Shown here piece after piece: positions 26,679 to 36,418 of a stretch of 64,000 nt of DNA (position 1 is its first letter; each line of letters opens with the position of its first letter). The notes beneath the pieces are model-generated. The model was given only the letters and a program-made list of their open reading frames with translations, was not told the origin of the DNA and did no database searches. Position numbers and translations under genes: made by a program. Source of the DNA: Flavobacterium sp. LC2016-12 (lineage in GTDB: Bacteria; Bacteroidota; Bacteroidia; Flavobacteriales; Flavobacteriaceae); NCBI RefSeq assembly GCF_015351595.1, contig NZ_JADKPT010000009.1:1-64000 (forward strand), in the 5' to 3' direction.

Positions 26679-28085
26679 TTATTTCAATCCATCAACAGAA
26701 ACATTGACTGTTCCGTTTATTTTTATAAAAGCAATAATAGCCTGATTCGTCAACTGAATTTTATCAAACTGAATGTCTTCTATTTTCCCATTTACAAATA
26801 CACCTGGCATAGGAGAGTAGTTTTTAAGATACGTAGCCATGCTTTTTTTGGCTTCTTCTAAATTGGGTTGAATAGAATAACGGCAGCTTTCTTCCATTTT
26901 TCTTAAAATATAGCCCTGTCCTAACCAACTTGCAGTACGCATTAATTTACTTTTTGTGTCTAAAACATAATCGAGTTTTTCAAAATAGATTTCTTTTGTT
27001 TGTGCATTGTACTGCGGAAACCCATTTAAATAAAGGGTTCCGTTTATGGATCCTAAAACATCCAACGCAATAACCATTTTTCCATCTTTGTGCCAGATGT
27101 TGACATTTTTTACCGTTATTTTTTTGCTGCCTGAACCAAATTCCTGACCTGCAAAATTTTTAGTCATTATTTTTGAAGCGTCAATATAGGTTGAAATTGC
27201 GGCAATATTAGCTGCAATCTGATTTGGAATTTTAGCAACAGGTTTTAGAACAATTTTATTTGCGTTGAATTTGGATTCAGGTTGTTTTCCAACGATAGTT
27301 TCCATATTACACTTTATTCCCATGTCTAATAAAAACAAATCATTTTTAAGTTTTGCGTTTGTCGAATAGATTTCAACGGGAGTAATTCGAAGCCAGCTTT
27401 CATAAGTGTCACTCATTTGAAATGGTGTACATATTTTTTCTAAAGCAGACAAAACATTCGGTTTAAAATCCATTGATTTTTCAATTGCTTCATCTATTTT
27501 TTTTTCAATTTTAGATTTAAAAATAGAAATTGCAGGATTTACTAAATATGTTATTGGCATACTTTTTCCAAAAACCTGCATTGTTGGACTTTCATTCCAA
27601 TCTAAAGATTTGAATTCGGTTTTGGTGTTTAATTTCCAATTTGTTAATGCAACTTCGCTTGATAAAGTAATGACTCCATTTAAATTAAATTCACGAGTAT
27701 CGTAAAGTTCAACGCCGAGTTTTTTTGTTCCAATTCGATATTTAATAGTTGCTTTTAATGGCAGGATAGTTTTTATTTTTTTATCGGGATTTGCAGGATC
27801 ATTTTGGATTTTTATTGGAGCTTGTTTCCAGATTTTCATTTCAATATCATCATCGTCGATGTTATTGTCTTCATAAATTAATCCGTTCAAAATTGAGTTT
27901 GTCTGATGCTCAATATCGCTCAATTTTACCGTTATAGGCAGGTTGATAAAGGAAGGATTCACGTCATAAACTAACGGACTTGCATCATCGGGTTCGGGTT
28001 TTAAGGTTTCTAATTTTTGCGATGTTGAACATCCTGAAAGCAGTGTAAGTGCCGCTAATAAAGAGAAAATTGAAAAAAACTTCAT
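26679..28085 (-). CDS. DUF4403 family lipoprotein
   Basis: 468 residues. The lipobox 'LTLLSGCS' makes Cys19 or so the lipidated residue, so it is membrane anchored in the periplasm. The body follows the DUF4403 pattern: an early 'SFINLPITVKLSDIEHQTNSIL' region, mid-protein 'WLRITPVEIY', and a C-terminal repeat-like half ending 'INGTVNVSVDGLK'. The fold is probably tubular lipid-binding-like, but no activity is established. It is a single gene with its own promoter box at 28109-28116 and a terminator shared with the oxidase operon. Confidence 0.85.
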   Translation of the reverse strand: MKFFSIFSLLAALTLLSGCSTSQKLETLKPEPDDASPLVYDVNPSFINLPITVKLSDIEHQTNSILNGLIYEDNNIDDDDIEMKIWKQAPIKIQNDPANPDKKIKTILPLKATIKYRIGTKKLGVELYDTREFNLNGVITLSSEVALTNWKLNTKTEFKSLDWNESPTMQVFGKSMPITYLVNPAISIFKSKIEKKIDEAIEKSMDFKPNVLSALEKICTPFQMSDTYESWLRITPVEIYSTNAKLKNDLFLLDMGIKCNMETIVGKQPESKFNANKIVLKPVAKIPNQIAANIAAISTYIDASKIMTKNFAGQEFGSGSKKITVKNVNIWHKDGKMVIALDVLGSINGTLYLNGFPQYNAQTKEIYFEKLDYVLDTKSKLMRTASWLGQGYILRKMEESCRYSIQPNLEEAKKSMATYLKNYSPMPGVFVNGKIEDIQFDKIQLTNQAIIAFIKINGTVNVSVDGLK

Positions 28086-28108
28086 TGTTAAGAATTTTTT
28101 GAGTGATG

Positions 28109-28116
28109 CAAAATTA
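28109..28116 (-). promoter_or_regulatory. -7 box (minus strand TAATTTTG) of the DUF4403 gene
   Basis: Plus-strand CAAAATTA is the complement of TAnnTTTG. It lies 23 bases upstream of the ATG at 28085. The remaining gap to 28261 shows no clear plus-strand promoter. Confidence 0.6.
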
Positions 28117-28261
28117 AGAAAACAATTATATTATCTTAAAAATGTGTAACATTTGATAAAGAATAGAGTCTTATTCTAATATCAAAACGAAATTATTAAC
28201 GTTTTCTTACCATAAATTACTTAATAAAAATGTTATTATTGTTTTAAAATTTAACAATACC

Positions 28262-28963
28262 ATGATCGAAATCAAAGATTTACACAAGTCCTATAAAATG
28301 GGAAGTTCTGAATTGCATGTGTTAAAAGGAATAAATTTTAATATTGAAGAAGGTGAGTTAGTTGCTATCATGGGATCTTCTGGATCAGGAAAATCTACTC
28401 TTCTTAATATTTTAGGAATCTTAGATGAGGCAGATTCGGGTAGTTATATTTTAGACAAAACTCCAATTAAAAAATTAAATGAGACGATAGCTTCTAGATA
28501 CAGAAATAAGTTTTTAGGATTTGTATTTCAATCTTTCAATTTGATCAATTATAAGACAGCGCTTGATAACGTGGCAATGCCATTATATTATCAGGGAATA
28601 AAAAGAAAAGAGCGTTACGAAATTGCGATGAGATATTTGGAGAAAGTTGGTTTGGGTTCACATTCACACCACTTGCCTAACGAGCTTTCAGGAGGTCAAA
28701 AGCAGCGTGTCGCTATAGCGAGAGCATTAGCTTCAAATCCAAAAGTTTTATTGGCTGATGAGCCTACAGGAGCTTTAGATACCAAAACATCATATGAAGT
28801 TATGGAACTTATTCAAGGAATTAACGATGAAGGGAAAACCATTTTAATCGTTACACACGAACCTGATATTGCCGCAATGTGCAAAAGAAATGTAGTCCTT
28901 AAAGATGGATTAATTATCGATGATAAAAAGGTAGAACAAGTTAGAGCTTCATCTTATGTTTAA
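28262..28963 (+). CDS. ABC transporter ATPase, MacB/LolD type
   Basis: 233 residues. Walker A 'GSSGSGKST' (38-46), Q-loop 'FVFQSFNL', signature 'LSGGQKQRVAIARAL' (142-156), Walker B 'VLLADEPTGALD' (162-173) and the H-loop 'VTHEPD'. It powers the two FtsX-type permeases encoded just downstream; its stop overlaps the next start by 8 bases. MacB-type systems drive export from the periplasm through a TolC channel rather than moving substrate across the inner membrane. The substrate is not evident. Confidence 0.93.
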   Translation: MIEIKDLHKSYKMGSSELHVLKGINFNIEEGELVAIMGSSGSGKSTLLNILGILDEADSGSYILDKTPIKKLNETIASRYRNKFLGFVFQSFNLINYKTALDNVAMPLYYQGIKRKERYEIAMRYLEKVGLGSHSHHLPNELSGGQKQRVAIARALASNPKVLLADEPTGALDTKTSYEVMELIQGINDEGKTILIVTHEPDIAAMCKRNVVLKDGLIIDDKKVEQVRASSYV

Positions 28964-30200
28964 TATTGAGCGTTGGCAGGAAATATTTGAAGCAATCTCC
29001 AAAAACAGGCTGAGAACATTGTTAACCGGGATTTCTGTGGCTTCAGGTATTTTTATTTTAGTTATTTTGCTTGGTGCTGGAAAAGGGCTTCAGAACGGAA
29101 TCGAAAAACAATTTGAAAACGATGCTGTCGGAATTATTGAAGTTTGGTCAAATGTAACAACCAAAGAATATAAAGGATTAAATCCAGGAAGAGAAATTCA
29201 GTTCAGAAATAGTGATTATGAGCTTCCAGTTACAAAGTTTAATGATAAAATAGATAAAAAATCGTCTATTCGTACTACTTGGGGAGGAATTGTGAGTTAT
29301 GGAAAAGAATCGGGAAATTATCAATTTAGAGGAATTACACCGGATTATTTGTCTCTTGAAAATGCAACTATTATTAAAGGACGCTTCATAAACAATAATG
29401 ATTTAGTAAATAACGAAAAAGTTGTGGCTATTGGTCTGAAGGTTAAGCAGGATTTATTTAAAGAGCAGGATCCAATAGGAAAAGAAATTTTGGTTAATAA
29501 TATCAATTTTAAAGTAGTTGGGGTTTTTACAGATCCTTCTGGTGAAAGAGAAGAATCAAGGGTTTATATGCCTGTGACGACTAATCAACGCGCTTTTGGA
29601 GCAGGTGATAAAATAAATGGGATGCAGTTTGTTTTAAATAAAAAAGCAGATTATGATGAAGCCTTAGCACAATCAAAAAAATTTACAGAAGATGTAAAAA
29701 CGCTGTTGAAGAGTAAAAATATTGTGGCGCCAGATGATGAAAGTGCAATTGGAGTTTATAATTCGGTTGAAGAAGCAAAACAGTTTTACGACCTAAATCT
29801 TTATATCAGATTATTCTTTTGGTGGGTAGGTATTTGTACTATTATCGCTGGAGTTGTTGGTGTAAGTAATATTATGCTGATCATTGTAAAAGAAAGAACT
29901 AAGGAAATTGGAATCAGAAAGGCATTAGGTGCATCGCCATTTTCTATAATCTCAATGATACTTCATGAATCTATATTTATTACCACAATTGCTGGTTTTG
30001 TTGGGTTGCTGGCTAGTTTGTTGTTACTAGAATTTGTTGGTCCAATGGTTCAGAGTGAATATTTCAGAAATCCGGAAGTTGATTTTAATGTAGCTTTAAC
30101 CACACTTGCTTTACTTGTATTTGCAGGAGCGGTGGCGGGATTTTTTCCAGCCTATAGAGCAGCCAAAATAAAACCTATTGTAGCACTTAGAGACGAATAA
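28956..30200 (+). CDS. MacB-type ABC permease (first)
   Basis: 414 residues. One N-terminal membrane helix (about 20-42), a periplasmic MacB core domain (~50-280), then three helices in the FtsX domain (~285-410) with 'GIRKALGASPFSIISMILHESI' and the final 'AAKIKPIVALRDE'. This four-helix architecture is typical of mechanotransmission transporters. The next permease at 30203 is a close paralog separated by 2 bp, so the two probably form a heterodimer with the shared ATPase. Confidence 0.92.
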   Translation: MFNIERWQEIFEAISKNRLRTLLTGISVASGIFILVILLGAGKGLQNGIEKQFENDAVGIIEVWSNVTTKEYKGLNPGREIQFRNSDYELPVTKFNDKIDKKSSIRTTWGGIVSYGKESGNYQFRGITPDYLSLENATIIKGRFINNNDLVNNEKVVAIGLKVKQDLFKEQDPIGKEILVNNINFKVVGVFTDPSGEREESRVYMPVTTNQRAFGAGDKINGMQFVLNKKADYDEALAQSKKFTEDVKTLLKSKNIVAPDDESAIGVYNSVEEAKQFYDLNLYIRLFFWWVGICTIIAGVVGVSNIMLIIVKERTKEIGIRKALGASPFSIISMILHESIFITTIAGFVGLLASLLLLEFVGPMVQSEYFRNPEVDFNVALTTLALLVFAGAVAGFFPAYRAAKIKPIVALRDE

Positions 30201-30202
30201 TT

Positions 30203-31468
30203 ATGTTTAAGAAAGATAATTGGGATGAAATTTTACAGGCTCTAACGGCAAATGTTTTTAGAACAACGCTGACTGCATTTGGTGTGTTTTGGGGTATATT
30301 TATTTTGGTAATATTATTAGCAGCCGGTAATGGTTTAGAAAACGGTATCAAGAAAGGTTTTGACGGAATCGCTACCAATACTATGTTTATGTGGAGCCAG
30401 ACAACTTCAAAAGCATATAAAGGATTGCCAAAAGTTCGTCGTTACGACTTTAGAAACAGTGATGTGGCAGCTTTAAAAGCAGCTTTGCCTGATTTATTAT
30501 ATGTTTCGCCAAGAAATCAATTAGGAGATTTTAATGGAACAAATAACGTTGTTCGTGGTACTAAAACTGCGGCTTTTACTATTTATGGAGATTATCCGGA
30601 GTTGATTAAGCAACAGCCAATGGATATCTTAAAAGGACGTTTTATTAATCAGCAAGATATTTTAGAAAGAAGAAAAATTGCTGTGATTGGAAAAGGAGTT
30701 ATTAGCGAACTTTATGAAAAGGAAGAAGAAGCCATTGGAACTTATATAAAAGTAAACGGAGTTAATTTTATGGTAGTTGGTGTTTACCATTCTAAACAGC
30801 AAGGTGGAAATGCGGAACAGGAACAAAAAAATATTTTCGTTCCGTTTACTACTTTTCAGCAAGCGTTTAATTATGGAGATAAAGTAGGATGGATGGCACT
30901 TACAGCAAAAGATGAAACTTCAATCACAGATTTAAAACCAAAAATTCTGGAATTAATCAAAGGACTGCATTCAATAAATCCACAAGATGAAAGAGCTGTA
31001 GGTAATTTCGATTTATATGAACAGTATAATAAAGTACAGAGTTTATTTGATATCTTAAAAATCATTGCTTATTTCGTAGGTACACTGGTTTTAATTTCAG
31101 GTGTTATCGGAATTTCGAATATTATGCTAATTGTAGTTAAAGAACGTACAAAAGAAATTGGGATTCGCAGGGCTTTAGGTGCAACACCTGGCGCTATTCG
31201 TGGCCAAATTTTATCTGAATCTATATTTTTAACTATTATTTCCGGAATGCTTGGAATAGCCGTCGCAACGGGGATTATTGCTATTTTAAATATGGTACTG
31301 GACTCTATGCCGCCGGGAAGCAATACTATGTTTGCAAACCCAACCGTAGATTTAGGAGTAGTATTTGTAGCATTATTAATATTAGTAGGATCTGGTTTGT
31401 TGGCAGGATTTATTCCGGCGCAGACCGCAATTAATGTAAAGCCGGTAGATGCTTTGCGAACAGAATAA
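30203..31468 (+). CDS. MacB-type ABC permease (second)
   Basis: 421 residues with the same layout as the preceding permease: membrane helix ~20-42, MacB core ~50-280, FtsX helices ~285-415, 'GIRRALGATPGAIRGQILSESI' and a closing 'AINVKPVDALRTE'. The two share equivalent motifs throughout ('TSKAYKGLPKVRRYDFRNSD' here, 'TTKEYKGLNPGREIQFRNSD' there), showing an old tandem duplication. Confidence 0.92.
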   Translation: MFKKDNWDEILQALTANVFRTTLTAFGVFWGIFILVILLAAGNGLENGIKKGFDGIATNTMFMWSQTTSKAYKGLPKVRRYDFRNSDVAALKAALPDLLYVSPRNQLGDFNGTNNVVRGTKTAAFTIYGDYPELIKQQPMDILKGRFINQQDILERRKIAVIGKGVISELYEKEEEAIGTYIKVNGVNFMVVGVYHSKQQGGNAEQEQKNIFVPFTTFQQAFNYGDKVGWMALTAKDETSITDLKPKILELIKGLHSINPQDERAVGNFDLYEQYNKVQSLFDILKIIAYFVGTLVLISGVIGISNIMLIVVKERTKEIGIRRALGATPGAIRGQILSESIFLTIISGMLGIAVATGIIAILNMVLDSMPPGSNTMFANPTVDLGVVFVALLILVGSGLLAGFIPAQTAINVKPVDALRTE

Positions 31469-31507
31469 ATTATCAATCAAAATATAATCGATTAAACCAA
31501 AAACAAA

Positions 31508-32626
31508 ATGAAAAAAGGAGTAACCGTAACCATTTTAATCTTTATTGCTTTAGTTTTCTTTGGCGCACTTTACTATTTGTATGCTAAAAATCAGGAGTCA
31601 CCAATTGTTTTTAAAACGGAGAAAGCAGAGGTTAAAACGATCGTAAAAACCACCATTGCAACAGGTAACATTCAGCCTGACGAAGAGGTCCTAATCAAAC
31701 CAAATATTTCGGGTATTATTGAAGAAGTATATATCAAAGCTGGTGAGAAAATTAAAGCGGGCGACATGATTGCTAAAATTAGAGTTGTTGCTAATGTGTC
31801 TAATGTAAGTAGTACCCAAAATCAGGTGCAAACAGCTAAAATAGCCTTAGATAATCAGGAGAAAATTTATAAAAGACAGAAAACCTTATTTGAAAAAGAA
31901 GTAATTTCTGCTAATGATTTTGATGCAGCTCAATTAGCTTATACACAGGCAAAGCAAAATTATTTGGCGGCCAGACAAAGTTTGGATATTGTAAAAACCG
32001 GAACAACAACGTCATTAGGAAGTTATGCTAATACGTTAATTCGCTCAACAGTAAACGGAATGGTTTTGGCCGTTCCTGTAAAAGTTGGAAATCAGGTTAT
32101 TGAAAGTAATAATTTTAATGAAGGAACTACAATTGCCAGTGTTGCAGATGTTGGCAGGATGATCTTTATTGGAAAAATCGATGAATCTGAAGTAGGAAAA
32201 ATTAAAGTTCAAATGCCAATTGAAATTACTGTTGGAGCGATCGAAAATAAAAAGTTTGATGCTGTTTTGACTGATATTGCTCCTAAAGGGGTAGTAGAAA
32301 ATGGTGCAATTCAATTTGAAATAAAAGCTTCTTTAGAAAACAGAGATGCTACTTTTATCAGAGCTGGTTTAAGTGCAAATGCTTCTATTATTTTAGAAAA
32401 AGCAGACAAAGTTATGGCTATAAAAGAATCACTGGTTCAATTTGACAAAAAAACACAAAAACCATATGTTGAAATAGAGACTGCTCCTCAGAAGTTTCAA
32501 AGAAAAGATTTAATCCTTGGTGTGAGCGACGGAATATATGTTCAGGTTAAAAGCGGTATTAAAGATTCTGATAAAATTAAAATCTGGAATCAAGGTTTGA
32601 TCAGTGAGGGAGAAGAGAAAAAATAA
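31508..32626 (+). CDS. Periplasmic adaptor (HlyD/MacA family), first copy
   Basis: 372 residues. An N-terminal membrane anchor (~5-25), lipoyl-like half-motifs ('GIIEEVYIKAGEKIKAGDMIAKI'), a helical hairpin (~105-160), a second lipoyl half ('VNGMVLAVPVKVGNQV') and beta-barrel and membrane-proximal domains. It would bridge the MacB-type permeases to the TolC channel encoded next. A second adaptor follows TolC at 34164, so the operon has two. Confidence 0.9.
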   Translation: MKKGVTVTILIFIALVFFGALYYLYAKNQESPIVFKTEKAEVKTIVKTTIATGNIQPDEEVLIKPNISGIIEEVYIKAGEKIKAGDMIAKIRVVANVSNVSSTQNQVQTAKIALDNQEKIYKRQKTLFEKEVISANDFDAAQLAYTQAKQNYLAARQSLDIVKTGTTTSLGSYANTLIRSTVNGMVLAVPVKVGNQVIESNNFNEGTTIASVADVGRMIFIGKIDESEVGKIKVQMPIEITVGAIENKKFDAVLTDIAPKGVVENGAIQFEIKASLENRDATFIRAGLSANASIILEKADKVMAIKESLVQFDKKTQKPYVEIETAPQKFQRKDLILGVSDGIYVQVKSGIKDSDKIKIWNQGLISEGEEKK

Positions 32627-32663
32627 TTGAAAGTATAAAGAGTTTTTTGGTTTTAAAAAATGT

Positions 32664-32671
32664 TAAATTTG
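32664..32671 (+). promoter_or_regulatory. -7 box TAAATTTG before the TolC gene
   Basis: Exact TAnnTTTG match 35 bases before the ATG at 32706, inside the efflux operon. The TolC and second adaptor genes may therefore also be expressed on their own. Confidence 0.58.
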
Positions 32672-32705
32672 CGTAGTGTTTATACTATGCTTTCATTCAA
32701 AATAT

Positions 32706-34157
32706 ATGAAAATAAATAAATATAATAGTCTCGTTTTTGCTATACTTTTCGGGTTCGGACTAACGGCCCAGGCACAAACAAAACAATGGACACTTGAAGA
32801 ATGTGTAAAATATGCATTAGATAATAATATCACAATAAAATTATCAGAACTAGATGTAAAAAATGCTGATATTGATAAGAAAGATGCGTTTGGTAATTAC
32901 CTTCCGTCAGTAAACGGAAATGCTTCCCATTCTTGGAATATAGGGTTGAATCAGGATGTTACGACAGGTCTTTTGCGTAATCAGACAACTCAATATTCAT
33001 CTGTTGGTTTAAGTGCCGGAGTTGATATTTACAAAGGTTTACAAATTCAGAACACTTATCGTAGAACGAAACTTTCTATTATAGCTTCACAATATCAATT
33101 GCTGAAAATGCAAGAAGATATCTCGCTCAATGTAGCTAATGCTTTTCTTCAAATTTTGTCTTATAAAGAAGAGTTAAAAGTAAAAAAAGAACAACTTTCT
33201 ATTGATGATAAAAGATTCAAACGTTCAGAAGAGATGGTAAATGCCGGAACAATTCCGCGTGGAGATTTATATGATTTGAAAGCGACATTGGCAACAGATC
33301 AACAAGCCATAATTATTGCCGAAAATAATTTGTTGATTTCAAAATTAAGTCTGGCACAACTTTTACAATTAAAAGAATTTGCAGATTTTGATGTTATTGA
33401 TGATACAAATGCAAAAGATGAAAATAATATCATGGCCCAAAGTCCAATTGATATTTACAATAAGGCAAAAGAAACAAGAACAGAATTAAAATTGGCTCAA
33501 ACTAATCTTGAAATTGCTGAGAAAAATGTAGCTATTGCAAAAGGTGCTTATCAACCAACCTTAAGTGCCTTTTATAATTTTAATACAAGAGCCAGTTATT
33601 CAGATATCATCACTGGCGCGACTCCAAATACAGCAAATCCAACTTCTCAGATTGGTTTTGTTGAAGGGACAAATCAGGCAGTATTACAAAATAATTTCAC
33701 TCCTGTTTTAGGTGGTCCTCAACCTATTATGGACCAATTTAGTGATAATAAAGGACAGTCGTTTGGTTTTCAGCTTACTGTTCCAATTTTTAATGGTTTC
33801 TCAGTTCGAAATAATGTAGAACGAAATAAAGTTAATTTAGAAAAATCTAAAATAGATTTAGAGCAAAAAAGTTTAGATTTGCAACGTAACGTTTATACTG
33901 CCTTTACAAATGCAAAAGGAGCTTTAAATACTTATGAGTCATCAACTGTAACTTTAGAGGCGAGACAACAAGCTTACAATTATGCTAAAGAAAAATATGA
34001 TGTAGGTTTAATGAATTCATTTGATTTTACACAGGCTCAGACATTGTTGACTAATGCTCAGTCTGATGTGATTAGAACGAAATACGATTACATGTTTAAA
34101 ATAAAAATACTTGAATTCTACTTTGGAATTCCAATTGTCCCAATTATTACAAAATAA
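32706..34157 (+). CDS. TolC family outer-membrane efflux channel
   Basis: 483 residues from the ATG at 32706. A signal peptide ends 'TAQAQ', followed by 'WTLEECVKYALDNNITIKLSELD', the usual TolC/OEP repeat start. Two OEP repeats are seen (~30-235 and ~265-475) with long coiled-coil helices and strand segments such as 'GFQLTVPIFNGFSVRNNV'. It is the outer-membrane exit of the export system. An in-frame GTG at 32676 would add ten residues ahead of the signal peptide and sits right at the promoter, so it is not used. Confidence 0.92.
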   Translation: MKINKYNSLVFAILFGFGLTAQAQTKQWTLEECVKYALDNNITIKLSELDVKNADIDKKDAFGNYLPSVNGNASHSWNIGLNQDVTTGLLRNQTTQYSSVGLSAGVDIYKGLQIQNTYRRTKLSIIASQYQLLKMQEDISLNVANAFLQILSYKEELKVKKEQLSIDDKRFKRSEEMVNAGTIPRGDLYDLKATLATDQQAIIIAENNLLISKLSLAQLLQLKEFADFDVIDDTNAKDENNIMAQSPIDIYNKAKETRTELKLAQTNLEIAEKNVAIAKGAYQPTLSAFYNFNTRASYSDIITGATPNTANPTSQIGFVEGTNQAVLQNNFTPVLGGPQPIMDQFSDNKGQSFGFQLTVPIFNGFSVRNNVERNKVNLEKSKIDLEQKSLDLQRNVYTAFTNAKGALNTYESSTVTLEARQQAYNYAKEKYDVGLMNSFDFTQAQTLLTNAQSDVIRTKYDYMFKIKILEFYFGIPIVPIITK

Positions 34158-34163
34158 TTTATT

Positions 34164-35453
34164 ATGTCAAAAAAAACAGTTTATTTCTTAATAGGTGGTG
34201 CAGTAGTTATTATTGCAGTTTTAGTAGGTCTTTCAAAATCGGGAGCAATAGGAAATAAGGATGAAGGAAAAGAAGTAGAAATCTCAAAAGTAATGGCTTC
34301 AACTATTGTCGAAACAGTTTCGGCAACAGGTAAGATTCAACCGGAAATTGAAGTTAAACTTTCATCAATGGTTTCAGGTGAAATTATTGCACTAAATGTA
34401 AAGGAAGGCCAGGTTGTTAAAAAGGGAGATTTATTGGTAAAAATAAATCCGGATTTGTATACCTCCGGATTAGATAGGTCTGTTGCTAATTTATCAGGAA
34501 CGAAAGCCAGCTTATCGCAGTCTGAAGCAAATTTTAAAGAAGCAAAAGCAAGTTACGAGCGTAATAAAACGTTATATGATAAAGGAGTAATTTCAAAGTC
34601 TGATTGGGATAAATCAATTGCGACTTTTGAAGTTGCTAAAGCAACAAAACAAAGTTCTTATTACAATGTTCAGAGCGCTTCAGCATCGGTAACGGAGGCA
34701 AAAGATAATTTAGGCCGTACTTTAATTTATGCCCCTGCAGATGGAACTATTTCGGTTTTAAATGTTGAATTAGGAGAGCGCGTTTTAGGAACGCAACAAA
34801 TGGCAGGAACAGAGCTTTTGAGAGTGGCAAACCTAAACAACATGGAAGTTGAAGTTGATGTTAATGAAAATGACATTGTTAAAGTGAAAATTGGAGATGA
34901 AGCTAATGTTGAAGTTGATGCTTATTTAAAAAAGAAATTTAAAGGTACTGTAACGAGTATCTCAAATTCAGCAAGTACAACACTGACTTCAGATCAGGTT
35001 ACTAATTTTAAGGTTAAAGTTCGTATTCTAAAAGAGTCTTATCAGGATTTATTAGAAGGACAACCAAGCTCTTACTCTCCGTTTAGACCAGGAATGACAG
35101 CAACAGTTGATATTTTGACAAAAACAAAAACAAATGTATTAGCTGTGCCTATTAGTTCAGTGGTTGTAAAATCAGATACTGCAGCTGTTAAGGATTTTAC
35201 AGTGGAAGATCCTAATGAGAAAAAGGTAGTGCCAAAAAGCGATAAAAAATTCGAGTGTGTTTTTGTGAAAGTTGGAGATAAAGCTAAGATCAGAATTATT
35301 AAAACAGGTATTCAGGACGATACTAATATCGAAGTAATGTCTGGATTAAAATCTGGAGATGTTGTGATAACGGGTCCTTATACTACGGTTTCAAAAGAAT
35401 TAAATTCTGGTGACAAAGTGAAGCTTAAAAAAGCAGAAGCTCCTAAAAAGTAG
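34164..35453 (+). CDS. Periplasmic adaptor (MacA/HlyD family), second copy
   Basis: 429 residues. Membrane anchor (~5-25), lipoyl half 'SGEIIALNVKEGQVVKKGDLLVKI', helical hairpin (~95-175), second half 'PADGTISVLNVELGERVLGT', beta-barrel (~215-290) and membrane-proximal domain. It is longer than the first adaptor, with an extra charged stretch (~335-360, 'DPNEKKVVPKSDKK') in the last domain. It lies 6 bp behind tolC. Two non-identical adaptors could pair with the two permeases or form a mixed ring. Confidence 0.9.
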   Translation: MSKKTVYFLIGGAVVIIAVLVGLSKSGAIGNKDEGKEVEISKVMASTIVETVSATGKIQPEIEVKLSSMVSGEIIALNVKEGQVVKKGDLLVKINPDLYTSGLDRSVANLSGTKASLSQSEANFKEAKASYERNKTLYDKGVISKSDWDKSIATFEVAKATKQSSYYNVQSASASVTEAKDNLGRTLIYAPADGTISVLNVELGERVLGTQQMAGTELLRVANLNNMEVEVDVNENDIVKVKIGDEANVEVDAYLKKKFKGTVTSISNSASTTLTSDQVTNFKVKVRILKESYQDLLEGQPSSYSPFRPGMTATVDILTKTKTNVLAVPISSVVVKSDTAAVKDFTVEDPNEKKVVPKSDKKFECVFVKVGDKAKIRIIKTGIQDDTNIEVMSGLKSGDVVITGPYTTVSKELNSGDKVKLKKAEAPKK

Positions 35454-35461
35454 GTTGTAGT

Positions 35462-35716
35462 ATGATAATTGCTTTGCATGGAGTTCCGTCAGAAATCATT
35501 TTTAGTGGTGTTGGCGGCTTCATTAGTGTGATTGCATATTTGATATGGGTGCATTATAGTGTCTATAAAACAAAATATTATAATGATGAATTTAAATATT
35601 TTGCAGTAGAAAAAAGGTTGATCATATACATAGGCTTTTTATTGGCAAATTTGTGTGTGGCATTTCTATTATTCTGGTTATTAACCCTTATTTTTGCTGC
35701 TTTAATTTTTGTATAA
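35462..35716 (+). CDS. Small two-helix membrane protein of unknown function
   Basis: 84 residues with two hydrophobic segments (about 10-30 and 50-82) joined by a charged stretch ('YYNDEFKYFAVEKRL'). It begins 8 bp after the second adaptor, so it is probably the last gene of the efflux transcript, and tsaB starts 19 bp later. No recognisable family. Could be an accessory subunit of the exporter or an unrelated small membrane protein. Confidence 0.6.
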   Translation: MIIALHGVPSEIIFSGVGGFISVIAYLIWVHYSVYKTKYYNDEFKYFAVEKRLIIYIGFLLANLCVAFLLFWLLTLIFAALIFV

Positions 35717-35735
35717 TTTTTAATAACAAACAATT

Positions 35736-36410
35736 TTGTCTTTTATTCTCAATATCGAAACCGCTACAAAAAATTGTTCTGTAGCAATTGCAAAAAATGG
35801 TGAAACAGTTTTATGTAAGGAAATTGCAGAAGAAGGATATTCGCATGCCGAAAAGCTCCATGTTTTTATTGAAGAAGTAATTTCTGAAGCCGGAATCACA
35901 GTTCAGGATTTAGTTGCAATTGCAGTAAGTCAGGGACCAGGTTCTTATACAGGTTTACGCATTGGAGTTTCGGCGGCAAAAGGATTGTGTTTTGCATTAA
36001 ATATCCCACTGATTGCTGTTGATACATTACAAACTTTGGCTTCTCAGGCAAAAGTTACTGACGGAAAAATAATTCCGATGCTGGATGCCAGAAGAATGGA
36101 AGTTTACAGTGAAATTTTTAATGCAAACCTGGAAGTTGAAAGAGAAATTCAGGCAGAAGTGATTACAGAAGATTCTTTTGCGGAATATAAGGATGTACTT
36201 TACTTTGTTGGTGATTGCACAGAAAAATGTAAACCAGTTTTGACAAAAGATAATTTTGTTTTTCTGGAAGATATAAAGTACCCTTCAGCTTCAGCAATGA
36301 GTAAAATCAGTTTTGATAAATATCAAAAAAGCGACACTGTAGATGTCGCTTATTTTGAGCCTTATTATTTAAAAGATTTTATGATGGCACCTCCATCAAA
36401 AAAACAATAA
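35736..36410 (+). CDS. tsaB: tRNA threonylcarbamoyladenosine synthesis protein TsaB
   Basis: 224 residues with 'ILNIETATKNCSVAI' at the N-terminus and 'VSQGPGSYTGLRIGVSAAKGL' near residue 65. This is the actin-like fold of TsaB, the partner that activates TsaD for t6A37 modification of ANN-decoding tRNAs. The start is a TTG at 35736, the only one that leaves the first strand ('SFILNIET') intact. It is convergent with mscS, 8 bp from its end. Confidence 0.92.
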   Translation: MSFILNIETATKNCSVAIAKNGETVLCKEIAEEGYSHAEKLHVFIEEVISEAGITVQDLVAIAVSQGPGSYTGLRIGVSAAKGLCFALNIPLIAVDTLQTLASQAKVTDGKIIPMLDARRMEVYSEIFNANLEVEREIQAEVITEDSFAEYKDVLYFVGDCTEKCKPVLTKDNFVFLEDIKYPSASAMSKISFDKYQKSDTVDVAYFEPYYLKDFMMAPPSKKQ

Positions 36411-36418
36411 AATTTATT

